Assembly: GCF_022690685.1 (NCBI RefSeq)
Contig: NZ_JALCYY010000016.1
Span: 1-64,000, forward strand
DNA length: 64,000 nt
Direction: 5' to 3'
From: Anaeromyxobacter terrae
Lineage (GTDB): Bacteria; Myxococcota; Myxococcia; Myxococcales; Anaeromyxobacteraceae
Shown here piece by piece: positions 1 to 12,297 of the stretch. Below the pieces are notes generated by a model that saw only the letters and a list, made by a program, of their open reading frames with translations, was not told the DNA's origin and did not search any database. Position numbers and translations under genes: made by a program. Within the stretch, counting starts at the first letter, position 1; every line of letters starts with the position of its first letter.

Positions 1-140
1 AGCCCCGCGTTGCCGGCGGCGTCTGGCGGACGGCACCGCCCCCCGTACCTTGTCCCCGTCCATCGTGGCCCGCCGAGGACGTGAGGTCCCGTCCCGGCGG
101 CGCGCCAAGGTGACCTCGACCGCGGCGGTGTCGGCCAGAA

Positions 141-163
141 CGACCCCGACCCCGACCCCGACC
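141..163. repeat. Short GACCCC hexamer run
   Basis: Nearly four copies of the 6-bp unit CGACCC stand in tandem. The same unit, read on the other strand as GGGGTC, makes up the long repeat at 3543-3690 and a degenerate copy occurs at 22081-22110. This suggests a hexamer microsatellite family scattered through this genome. Confidence 0.7.
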
Positions 164-261
164 GGGAGTCCGCGCCGAGTCCGTGCGCGTCCGCGCGACG
201 TACCTCCGCCGCGAAGAGTCCCGCACGATCCGCGGTCCTTAGCAGGCACCGGCCGTGCATC

Positions 262-291
262 TTCGCGCGCCCGCGCGCGCGGGCGCGCGAA
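262..291. repeat. Perfect 30-bp palindrome before a start codon
   Basis: The 30 bases from 262 to 291 are identical to their own reverse complement, with arms beginning TTCGCGCGCCCGCG. As RNA it would fold into a stem of about 13 GC-rich pairs. Its last base is the first base of the ribosome-binding sequence AGAGGG (291-296) of the gene starting at 302. No T-run follows, so it is not a standard intrinsic terminator. It could limit translation, protect the mRNA end or bind a dimeric regulator. Confidence 0.8.
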
Positions 292-301
292 GAGGGTCAC
301 G

Positions 302-901
302 ATGAAGGTCACCGAGAAGGGCAAGGCGGACGGCGGCTCGAGGCCCGCCCCCGGGCAGAGGTTCGACGAGGTGCTCCGCAACGCACGCCGGGGCGGGCGG
401 GCTCCGCACCGGTCGAGCCCGGGCGCGGCGAGCGCGGATCGGAACGCCGCTCCGGCTCAGATCCTCGGCGCGCGACGCACGAGCGCGGAGCGGGCGCGCT
501 GCGTGCTGCGCGAGCGGCGCGCGGACTCCGTCGAGGGGGAGCGGCAGGCGCAGGTACCGCCGCCGCCGATGGCGCCGGCGCAGACGCAGCCCGCGCGCGT
601 CGAGGGGACCGCCGAGCTGCGCGCGATCGTCCGCGCGCTGCCCATCGCCATCGAGGCGGCCCGGGTCCGCGAGGGCGAGCCGCTGTCCCTGTCGCTCGGT
701 CGCGCGCTCTCGGTCGATCTCCGCCGCAGCGCGGGGGGCCTCGAGCTCGTCCTCCGGCCGGACGCCGCGCTGCAGCGCGCGGCCGCCGCCGAGCTGCCCG
801 GGCTCGTCGAGACTCTGCGCGCCCGAGGCATCACCGTCGCGTGCGCGGAGGTGCGCGCGCAGCCGAACGGCGGCCCGCCAGCCGGGCGCTCCGCGCGTTG
901 A
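302..901 (+). CDS. FliK/HrpP-like C-terminal domain protein (hypothetical)
   Basis: Predicted 199-residue protein. The first half is Arg/Ala/Pro-rich and looks disordered. The last ~85 residues have the pattern seen in FliK hook-length and HrpP/YscP needle-length regulators: a stretch beginning LSLSLGRALSVDL, then a beta-rich GLELVLRPD segment, then a helix of the form AAAAELPGLVETLRARGI ending in a short strand. The start at 302 was chosen because AGAGGG lies five bases upstream; the longer upstream frame is low complexity. No flagellar or type III secretion neighbours are in the window, so the assignment rests only on the C-terminal pattern. It could equally be an orphan protein of unknown role. 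Confidence 0.5.
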   Translation: MKVTEKGKADGGSRPAPGQRFDEVLRNARRGGRAPHRSSPGAASADRNAAPAQILGARRTSAERARCVLRERRADSVEGERQAQVPPPPMAPAQTQPARVEGTAELRAIVRALPIAIEAARVREGEPLSLSLGRALSVDLRRSAGGLELVLRPDAALQRAAAAELPGLVETLRARGITVACAEVRAQPNGGPPAGRSAR

Positions 902-940
902 CGCCGTCCCGGCCCTCCGCTACAAAGGGCGCCTCGGTAC

Positions 941-1012
941 GGCACCGTCGCCAAGTGGTAAGGCAAAGGTCTGCAAAACCTTTATTCCCCGGTTCGAATC
1001 CGGGCGGTGCCT
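941..1012 (+). tRNA. tRNA-Cys (anticodon GCA)
   Basis: A full cloverleaf can be drawn by hand. The acceptor stem pairs GGCACCG (941-947) with CGGTGCC (1005-1011). The D arm lies at 950-964. The anticodon stem AAGGT/ACCTT (966-970/978-982) encloses the loop CTGCAAA with GCA at 973-975. The T stem CCCGG/CCGGG (988-992/1000-1004) encloses TTCGAAT. The discriminator base is T1012, the U73 expected for cysteine tRNA. CCA is not encoded. It stands alone, with a hairpin terminator directly downstream. Confidence 0.97.
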
Positions 1013-1017
1013 CTCCC

Positions 1018-1060
1018 CGAAGGGCTCGAAGCCGCTCAGGTTTCGGGCCCTTCGTGTTTT
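1018..1060 (+). terminator. Terminator of tRNA-Cys
   Basis: CGAAGGGC (1018-1025) pairs with GCCCTTCG (1047-1054) and is followed by TGTTTT. It begins six bases after the tRNA discriminator base. Confidence 0.75.
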
Positions 1061-1242
1061 CGCACGGTGAACGAGCGCCGCGCCCGCCGCTCGGGGTCGC
1101 AGGTGCCCGCCCCGCCCGCGACTCCCACCGGGCAGCTCGGGCACAGCCCCTCGACGATCTGCTGGCCGTCGTCCTTGACGAGGACGGCGACGGTGGCGCC
1201 CTGGCCGATGCACGCGTTCGCGGCGCTCGGATCGCAGACCAC
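1036..1242 (-). CDS. Small Cys-containing hypothetical protein
   Basis: A 68-residue frame with a GTG start at 1242. It reads like real protein (segments such as ATVAVLVKDDGQQIVEG) and has five cysteines, including a CPSC pair near residue 35 and a later CD. No signal peptide or membrane segment is obvious and no family was recognised. Its 3' end runs into the tRNA-Cys terminator on the opposite strand. A weak or absent ribosome-binding site and short length leave real doubt. Confidence 0.4.
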   Translation of the reverse strand: MVCDPSAANACIGQGATVAVLVKDDGQQIVEGLCPSCPVGVAGGAGTCDPERRARRSFTVRKHEGPET

Positions 1243-1325
1243 CGCCCGGTCAGCGCGGCAGGGTGCACGTTCGCGTCAGGGCGGGTATCAAGGGGTCAGG
1301 GAGGAAGCGCGAGGTGCTCCGAGGC

Positions 1326-1979
1326 ATGGACGATGGAGGCGGCGAATCGAGCGGTGCGATCGCGCCCCGTCGCCGGATCGCGGCGAAGGGCCGGCCGCTC
1401 GAGGACCCCCGCTGCGCGGGCTGCCGGCAGCTCGCGATGCTGCGGGCGCTGCGGCGCGCCGGGCTCGTCGTCGCGGGCGGGCTGGGGTGCGAGCCGCCGA
1501 ACCCGGTCGATCCGGACGGGCCGCCCAGCCGCGTCGTGCGGGTGGCGGGCGCGGTCGAGGCGCTCGTCCGTCCCGGCGCGCTCGTCGCGGAGTCGCGCGC
1601 CCTCGCGCTGCTCGCGGTCGTCGATCGCGGCCCGCACCGCGCCGCCGCCGTGGAGGGCGCGCTCGCCGCGGCGGGCGCCCGCGTCGTACGCGTCCCCGCC
1701 GGCGTGAGCGCGGCGGACGCCGAGAAGATCGTCTCGGAGGCGCTCGCGCGCGGGGCCGTGGCGCTCGTCGCGCTCGCCGAGTGCGCGCGGCGCGAGGCGG
1801 TGAGCCCGCCGCTCACGATCGAGCCGGCCCGCTGCAACCGCTGCGGCGCCTGCCTCGGCCTCGGCTGCGTCGCGCTCTCCGATCCCGGGGGCGACGCAAT
1901 GTCGATCGACCCGGCGCGCTGCGTCGGCTGCGGCCAGTGCGCCCCGCTCTGCCGCGGTGGCGCCATCCATCGCCTCTGA
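1326..1979 (+). CDS. IorA C-terminal-like iron-sulfur protein
   Basis: Predicted 217-residue cytosolic protein. Near residues 30-55 it has CAGC followed by a GGLGC stretch, resembling the thiamine-domain pattern CPGC...GDIGC of indolepyruvate:ferredoxin oxidoreductase alpha subunit (IorA). Residues from about 169 carry two 4Fe-4S clusters: CNRCGACLGLGC, the unusual spacing with GC instead of CP that is typical of IorA, and then CVGCGQCAPLC. The pyrimidine-binding and most of the TPP-binding regions of IorA (normally ~600 residues) are absent. It is therefore a reduced relative or an electron-transfer stub, not a full oxidoreductase. The start at 1326 has GAGGTG nine bases upstream; a GTG at 1263 in frame is the alternative. 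No iorB partner lies nearby. Confidence 0.6.
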   Translation: MDDGGGESSGAIAPRRRIAAKGRPLEDPRCAGCRQLAMLRALRRAGLVVAGGLGCEPPNPVDPDGPPSRVVRVAGAVEALVRPGALVAESRALALLAVVDRGPHRAAAVEGALAAAGARVVRVPAGVSAADAEKIVSEALARGAVALVALAECARREAVSPPLTIEPARCNRCGACLGLGCVALSDPGGDAMSIDPARCVGCGQCAPLCRGGAIHRL

Positions 1980-2122
1980 CCAGCGTGAGGACGGCCTCGC
2001 GCGACCCGACCGCACGCCCGGAGGCGACCTCCTGCCCTCCCCGGGACGCCAGCTCGCCCACGCGCAGGGCGCCCGGGCGACGCGGCGCGGCCTGGGCGAC
2101 GGCGGCGTGTTAGACGAGGAGC

Positions 2123-2437
2123 GTGGCGACCGAGATCTGCCAGTACTGCGGCGTGGACCTCGACGCGGTCGAGCCGCGGCGCGAGACGGGGTGGACGTAC
2201 GGCGTCGAGTGCAGCCGCTGCACGCCGGAGCAGCGCCGCTCGCAGGTGCTCGCGCGGGCGGTGCGGGTGTCGGAGCTCGCGTGCCCGCAGTGCGGCGCGC
2301 GGATGGCGCCGGCGGAGGAGCACCCCGACGTGCTCGTCGTGAAGGAGCTCACCTACGAGGTGTGCACGGCGTGCGGCGAGCGCTGCGGGGTCGCGTCGGT
2401 GCGGAAGGTGCGCGACGTGTCGGGCGGGACGATGTAG
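2123..2437 (+). CDS. Zinc-ribbon protein, four CxxC knuckles
   Basis: A 104-residue protein with four regularly spaced CxxC pairs at residues 6/9, 30/33, 54/57 and 81/84 plus C88. This implies two zinc-ribbon folds, each built from two knuckles. The GTG start follows GAGGAG by a few bases. There is no signal peptide, membrane segment or catalytic motif. Such proteins often bind nucleic acid or another protein, but nothing here shows the partner. It is the last + strand gene before the convergent lipid operon, whose 3' end is only five bases away. Confidence 0.7.
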   Translation: MATEICQYCGVDLDAVEPRRETGWTYGVECSRCTPEQRRSQVLARAVRVSELACPQCGARMAPAEEHPDVLVVKELTYEVCTACGERCGVASVRKVRDVSGGTM

Positions 2438-2441
2438 GGCG

Positions 2442-3472
2442 TCAGCGCGGCGGCCGCGAGGGCGCGCCGAGGTCCGCGACGGTGCGCGGTCGCCGCCGGT
2501 CCCGCACGTGCTCGTCGAGCCAGCGCACGGTGTCGAAGAGCGTCTCCTGCGCGTCGCGCGCGGCGAAGCCGAGCTCGGCCTCGGCCTTGTCGGACGCGCA
2601 GTACCAGTAGTGCTCGCCCATCTCGACCGAGCGCGGATCGAGCGGCGTCTCGGTGCCGCGCCATGCGTGGAACTTCTCGAGGAGCCGCGCGCCGGCGAGG
2701 TTCACGTCGGGCGGGAGCCGCACGCGGGGCGCCTGCACGCCGGTGAGCCGCTCGAGCCGGCCGAAGAAGTCGCGGAACGTCATGTTGGCGCCGCCGAGCA
2801 GGTAGCGCTCCCCCGGTCGCCCGCGCGTGAGCGCGGCGGCGAACGCGCGCGCGGCGTCGCGCACGTCCACGAACGAGAGGCCGCCCGAGGGCATCGCGGG
2901 GATGCGGCGCTCCATGAACTTGAACACGACGTCGGTCGAGGAGAGGCGCGCGTCGCCGGGCCCGAGGAGCAGGGACGGGTTCAGCACGACGAGCGGCAGC
3001 CCGCTCTCGGCGTGGATCCGGAGCGCGGCCTTCTCCTGGTAGATCTTGGACAGGTAGTACGGCCACCGCGCGACGACGGCGATGGGGTGGTGGTCCGCCT
3101 CGGTCGCGACGCGCTCCTCGCGCGAGACCGCGATGGTGCCCGACGAGGAGGCGAGCACGACCCGCTTCACGCCGGCCGCGACGCAGGCCTCGAGGAGCCG
3201 GCGGGTGCCCTGGACGTGCAGCTCGTAGAGGGCGCGCGGCTCCGCCGGATCGAAGTCCACCTGCCCCGCGAGGTGGTACACGGCGTCGATCCCGCGGACC
3301 GCCTCGCGCACCGCGCCCTCGTCCGTCAGCGACGCGCGCACGACCTCCGCTCCGAGCCGCTCCGCGTCCGGCGCGTCCGAGCGCTGCAGGAGCCGCAGCC
3401 GGTGGCCCTCGCCGGCGAGGAGCGGCACGAGGGCCGAGCCGAGGAAGCCGGTCGCGCCAGTGACGAGGACGT

Positions 3473-3476
<4 letters not shown>
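2442..3476 (-). CDS. NAD-dependent epimerase/dehydratase (extended SDR)
   Basis: A 344-residue extended short-chain dehydrogenase. The Rossmann motif GATGFLG is at residues ~7-13, the active-site Ser lies in ASSSGT, and YYLSK supplies the Tyr-Lys pair. The pattern is closest to dihydroflavonol 4-reductase/3-beta-hydroxysteroid dehydrogenase-like SDRs. Its ATG overlaps the stop of the upstream ElbD-like gene by four bases (3473-3476), so the two are translationally coupled. As last gene of the lipid operon it probably reduces or oxidises a lipid intermediate (inference). Myxobacterial ether-lipid loci are reported to hold a similar oxidoreductase next to ElbD. Confidence 0.85.
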
Positions 3477-8214
<4,738 letters not shown>

Positions 8215-8218
<4 letters not shown>

Positions 8219-9828
8219 CCGAGGTTCTGCGTCATGACGATCGGCGGGTGGTGGAGGAGCGCGATGGACGCGCTGCGTCCGTGGATCGCGCGCGCCATGT
8301 CGATGGCCTCCGAGAGCGTCTCCGCGTGGTCCCAGCCCATCATGCGCGGGACGTGCGCGTTGTCCGCCCCGGCGGCGATGACCTTGCCGACGTGCTGGCG
8401 CCCGTTCTCGCCCCAGTACCACATGAAGAAGGGGTGCGCGCCGTGGTACGCGTGGCCGGTCCGGTACATGTGCACGTAGGTCGGGTTCTCGGCGAGCTCG
8501 CGCTCGTAGCGGGCCTCGAGCACCTGCGCGTCGCGGGTCTCCGGCAGGAGCCGATGGAAGAACTCGATGTAGCTCGGGTGGTGCTCGGGGTCGAACGCGT
8601 CGGAGCAGGGGTGCGTCACGATGAGCGTACCGCCCTTCTTCACGAGCGGCTTGCCCCGGTAGAAGTTGAAGAAGTACCCGCAGGCCATCACCTGCACGAG
8701 CAGCGGGTTCAGGATCGAGTTCACGTTGTACGGCGAGACGTACGGGATGCCGTAGATGAGCACGTCGGCCTGGAAGTCCACGTCGACCGCGTACTGCGCC
8801 CAGCTCTTCTCGAGGATCTTCGCGTGCGTGGGCTCGGTCATCCCCGCGTGCACCGCGATCACGTCGTACGGTGCCGGCACGGCCTGGAAGAGCTTGCGCT
8901 TCGCCGCGGGGGGAAGCCGCTTCAGGGTCGCGCGCATGCCGGCGAGCTTCAGCCGGTCGAGCTCGGTGTAGTCCTCCTCCCGCTTCATGAGGAACTCGAG
9001 CGGTCCATCGAACATCCGGTTGTTGATGGTCGTCTCGATGTGGAAGACCTGGAGGTGCTCGTCGACGTAGCGGCCGATCCGGTCCACGGAGCGGTGCATC
9101 TCCGAGCGCTCCGGGTCCATGTACGAGTGGCTCTTGCGGATGTGGTGCGGCGTGTGGTGCGCCTTCACGCCCTCGTAGTTCGTGAGCCCGGTCGCGACCG
9201 ACTTGTGGCCGCCGTCCATCGGGACGAGGTTCAGGTTCACGTAGATGAGGAGGTCCGACTCCGCCGCGCGGCGGTTCACGATGACCTTCTCGCCGTGCGC
9301 GGTGGTGCCGAGGACGACGCAGCCGTCGGGGTCCTCGGCGTCGTGGTTGTAGTAGCGGTCGGGGTAGTAGGCGTCGAAGATCCGGTCGCCCACCATCCGC
9401 CGCATCTCCGCCTCGGTCATCCGGCGATGGAGCGCGATGGCGATGACGAGGTGCACGTCCTCGACGCCCGACTCCTCGAGGAGCGGCAGGATCACCTCGA
9501 GCACCTGCTGGCGCACGTCGGGCGTCCGCATCGGGGGCAGGGGCAGCGAGATGTCGTCGATCGCGACCGTCACCCGCATCCCGGGCTTGAGCAGCGCGTG
9601 CAGCGGATCGCAGCCCTCCGGCCGGTTGATCGCGCTCCGGATCGCCGCCTTCACGTTCGGCAACCCCTCGAGCGGCGGCTTCGGGTAGATGACGCGGGTG
9701 CCGACCGGCAGGTCCTCGAGGAGCAGGTCCTCGCCGGAGAAGAGGACGCGCGGCGGCGAGTCCTTGTCGATCGTGACGATCTGCTCGGTGGTCTCGTAGA
9801 ACCGCGCGAGGCTCTTCGGGTCACGCAT
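8215..9828 (-). CDS. LarA/DUF2088 lactate racemase-like protein
   Basis: A 537-residue protein of the nickel-dependent racemase-like (LarA, DUF2088) superfamily. DDISLPLPP at residues 91-99 matches the family's N-domain DDxTRP-like motif, H134 in IALHRRMTE matches the LarA active-site His, and NHDAEDPDG continues the second His region. LarA itself is ~425 residues, so this is a long variant with an extended C-terminal domain rich in His/Tyr. No larBCE cofactor-maturation genes are in the window, so racemase activity is not shown. It lies between the HAD phosphatase (3-bp gap) and the ElbD-like gene (4-bp overlap), so it very likely works on the same lipid pathway; its reaction is unknown. Confidence 0.85.
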
Positions 9829-9831
9829 GCG

Positions 9832-10509
9832 TCACGCCTCCGTGGTCCTGAGGATGGGCCACTCGTAAGCCCGCGCGACGCGCGCGAGCCGCACGTCGGG
9901 GTTCACCGCGGCGGGGTGGCCCACGACCGCGAGCATCGGGTAGTCGGAGAAAGAGTCGGAGTAGGCGAAGCTCTTCTCGAGCGCGAGCCCCTCCCGCACG
10001 CAGTAGTCCCGCATCGCGAGCGCCTTGTGCGCCCCCTCGATGATGGGCGGGACGACGCGGCCGGTGGCGACGCCTTGCACGAAGCGCATCCGGTTCGCGA
10101 TGAGATCGTCGGCCCCGAGGTGCTCGGCGAGCCGCCGCACCGTGAAGTCGAGGGCGCCGGTCACGAGGACGACCCGGCAGCCGGCGCGGCGCGTCTCCTC
10201 GATGAGGCGCGGGGTGCCGGGAAAGATCGCCGGCCGGAGCACGTCCTCGAAGAGCTCGCCGGCGAGGGTCTCCAGCCGGTCCTCGCTCTGCCCGGCGTAG
10301 TACCGGTAGAAGACCTCGTTGAAGAGCTTGCGGTTCATCCGGTCTGCCGCGGCGAAGAGCGGCACCGACAGCACCGTCCTCGCGGTCTGCCAGGCCGTTC
10401 CGAGGATGGAACCCTGGTTCATCGCGTAGAACGCGAACGCGTGCACGATGTTCGTGCGCACGAGCGTGCCGTCCACGTCGAAGAAGGCGGCCCTCTCCGT
10501 TCCCGCCAT
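9832..10509 (-). CDS. HAD-IB family phosphatase (lipid operon)
   Basis: A 225-residue haloacid-dehalogenase-type phosphatase of the SerB-like IB group. Motif I is FFDVDGTL (nucleophile D11, acid D13), motif II is the Thr in LVTGALD, motif III is the Lys in GAHKAL, and motif IV is DSFSDYPML. HAD-IB proteins often accompany PlsC acyltransferases in bacterial lipid loci and probably remove a phosphate from a lipid or glycerol intermediate here (inference). The start at 10509 has AGAGG about ten bases upstream; a frame extension to 10548 lacks a comparable site. It leads the tight operon 10509-2442. Confidence 0.85.
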   Translation of the reverse strand: MAGTERAAFFDVDGTLVRTNIVHAFAFYAMNQGSILGTAWQTARTVLSVPLFAAADRMNRKLFNEVFYRYYAGQSEDRLETLAGELFEDVLRPAIFPGTPRLIEETRRAGCRVVLVTGALDFTVRRLAEHLGADDLIANRMRFVQGVATGRVVPPIIEGAHKALAMRDYCVREGLALEKSFAYSDSFSDYPMLAVVGHPAAVNPDVRLARVARAYEWPILRTTEA

Positions 10510-10650
10510 AGGTGAGCCTCTGTAGACTGCGAAGGTGTGGCTTGGCAAGCGCGGCGAGGGGCCCCTCGGTCGCGCGCCGCGGCGGGATGCGTCACGGCGT
10601 CGTTCGCTGGGAAGATCCCGTCGCGAGTCGCACGATGGCGGACGGCGCCA

Positions 10651-11622
10651 TCAGAGCCACCCGCGGTCGCGGTACCAGGCGGCGGCGCGGGCGATCGACT
10701 CGCAGAGCGGGGTCCTCGCCTCGAAGCCGAGCCGGGCGCGCGCCTTCTCCGGATCGCACACCCAGCCCGGCGCGAGGACCTGCGCCGCGAGCTTGCGGTT
10801 CAGCGGGAGGCGGCGCCCGCTCACGCTCGTGACGAGCTCCGCGAGCGCGGCCGCGCCGCGCACGGCCGCGGGCGGGACGAGCACCGCGCGGGCGCGGACG
10901 CCCAGCGCGCGGGCGGCCTCGAGCTGGATCGAGAGCGCGTCGGTCGTCGCCGGGGAGGCGAGGAAGAATGCCTCGCCCCGGGCCTCCGGCTTCTCGGCGA
11001 GCAGCACGAGCCCCCGCGCGCAGTCGTCCACGTCGATCCAGGAGAGCGGCCGCTCGGGGCCGCGGAGGCCGATCGCCAGCCCGGATCGCGCGAGCCGGAA
11101 GAAGAAGAGGTTCTCGCGATCGCCCGGCCCCATGATCCGCGGCGGCCGCGCGACCGCCACGGGCAGGCGATCCGCGTAGGCGAGGGTGATCCGCTCCGCC
11201 TCGGCCTTCGACGCGCCGTAGGGCTCGACGGGCTCGAGCGGCTCGTCCTCCCGGCGCGGCGTCCGCGACGGCCCCGCCGCGGCGATCGAGCCGGCGAGCA
11301 CGAACCGCGAGAGCCCCGGCGCCTCGGCGAGGCAGGCGTCGAGCGCGAGCCGGGTCGAGCCGGCGTTCACCCGGAGGAACTCGGCGGGATCGGTCGCGCG
11401 CCGCACGCCCGCGAGGTGGAAGACGACGTCGCAGCCGCGCACCGCCGCGCGCAGCGACGCCGCGCTCGTGGCGTCGCCGGAGACCACGTCCACGCCGGGG
11501 AGGCCCTCGAGGGCGGGCGCGGGGCTGCGGACGAGGGCGCGCACGCGCTCGCCGCGCGCGGAGAGCCGGCGCACGAGCGCCGACCCGAGGAACCCGCCGG
11601 CACCGGTCACGAGCGCGCGCAT
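10651..11622 (-). CDS. NAD-dependent epimerase/dehydratase (extended SDR)
   Basis: A 323-residue extended SDR with GAGGFLG at residues 7-13, a catalytic Ser in AGSIAA and YGASK as the Tyr-Lys pair. It is probably NAD(P)-dependent and acts on a sugar nucleotide or lipid-linked substrate. It precedes the HAD phosphatase on the same strand, separated by ~140 bases, so it may belong to the lipid operon or have its own transcript. Related SDRs occur at 2442, 29560, 30592 and 31602. Confidence 0.83.
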   Translation of the reverse strand: MRALVTGAGGFLGSALVRRLSARGERVRALVRSPAPALEGLPGVDVVSGDATSAASLRAAVRGCDVVFHLAGVRRATDPAEFLRVNAGSTRLALDACLAEAPGLSRFVLAGSIAAAGPSRTPRREDEPLEPVEPYGASKAEAERITLAYADRLPVAVARPPRIMGPGDRENLFFFRLARSGLAIGLRGPERPLSWIDVDDCARGLVLLAEKPEARGEAFFLASPATTDALSIQLEAARALGVRARAVLVPPAAVRGAAALAELVTSVSGRRLPLNRKLAAQVLAPGWVCDPEKARARLGFEARTPLCESIARAAAWYRDRGWL

Positions 11623-11820
11623 GGCCGGCGGACGGAACCATGCAGCCGGGCCCCCGTCAATCCCTCGCGACGCCCGGCGCCCCCGGTGCGTGCGTGCGTG
11701 CGCTGGGGTCCCTTGTCGCTCTCGGAGGGGCGTCCTTACAGTTTTTTACGAGGACGGGCCGGGGAGGCCCGGAAGGACGGGCCGGAGGGGCCCGGGGAAA
11801 CGACACGAGGGGGGAACGGG

Positions 11821-12225
11821 ATGCGAATTGCGAAGGCATGGGTGGTCGCGGTGATGCTGCTCGGGTTCGGGGTCGCGCACGCCGACGAGGTCGTTCGGGT
11901 CGAGCGGCGGCACAGCACCGCGGGCATCGTCCTCAAGGACACCGTCGCCGGCGGGCTCGTCGGCTCGGCCGTCGCGGGAGGCGTGATCCTCTACAACATG
12001 GGGATCCAGGGCGAGGACAACTACGACTGGGGCCGCACGCTCGCGTGGGGCGCCGTGATCGGCCTCGGCGCCGGCCTCGTGTGGGGCGTCGTGGACGCCG
12101 CGTCGGCCTCCGACAACACGTACGCGGCACGCGCGCCGGTGCGCGACGGGCAGTCGCTCACGATGAACCGCGGCAGGGACCAGAGCGGCAAGACGACGAT
12201 GGCCCTCCTGTCCGGCCACTTCTGA
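11821..12225 (+). CDS. Small exported/membrane hypothetical protein
   Basis: A 134-residue protein. MRIAKAWVVAVMLLGFGVAHA is a clear Sec signal peptide with cleavage expected after AHA near residue 21. Two Gly/Ala-rich hydrophobic stretches follow (~40-60 and ~72-94), resembling the glycine-zipper hairpins of small outer-membrane or periplasmic proteins. The C-terminal ~35 residues are polar. The start has GGGGGGAAC upstream. A weak promoter-like TTGTCG lies at 11713 and a strong terminator follows at 12249, so it is probably a single-gene transcript. No family was recognised. Confidence 0.75.
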   Translation: MRIAKAWVVAVMLLGFGVAHADEVVRVERRHSTAGIVLKDTVAGGLVGSAVAGGVILYNMGIQGEDNYDWGRTLAWGAVIGLGAGLVWGVVDAASASDNTYAARAPVRDGQSLTMNRGRDQSGKTTMALLSGHF

Positions 12226-12248
12226 CGCGGCTGCCGCGGGGCGGAGCG

Positions 12249-12283
12249 GGGCGGGGTCGGCCGGGAGCCGGCCCCGCCCTTTT
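12249..12283 (+). terminator. Strong intrinsic terminator
   Basis: GGGCGGGG-T-CGGC pairs with GCCG-G-CCCCGCCC around a short loop, followed directly by TTTT (12280-12283). It closes the transcript of the small exported protein. Confidence 0.9.
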
Positions 12284-12297
12284 GCTATCCTCCCCGG

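Larger units (their letters stand above)
1..301. other. Leader stretch without a convincing gene
   Basis: An open frame on the + strand runs through this stretch into the gene at 302, but it reads as low-complexity Arg/Pro/Ser/Thr and looks like GC-rich read-through rather than protein. What can be seen is a short GACCCC-type hexamer run at 141-163 and a perfect 30-bp palindrome at 262-291 just ahead of the next start codon. A gene ending at or before position 1 cannot be excluded. Confidence 0.5.

Noticed and set aside
11713-11741. Promoter for the small exported protein (TTGTCG, 17 bases, TTACAG)
   Set aside because: The -10 match is poor, so it is not listed as a feature.
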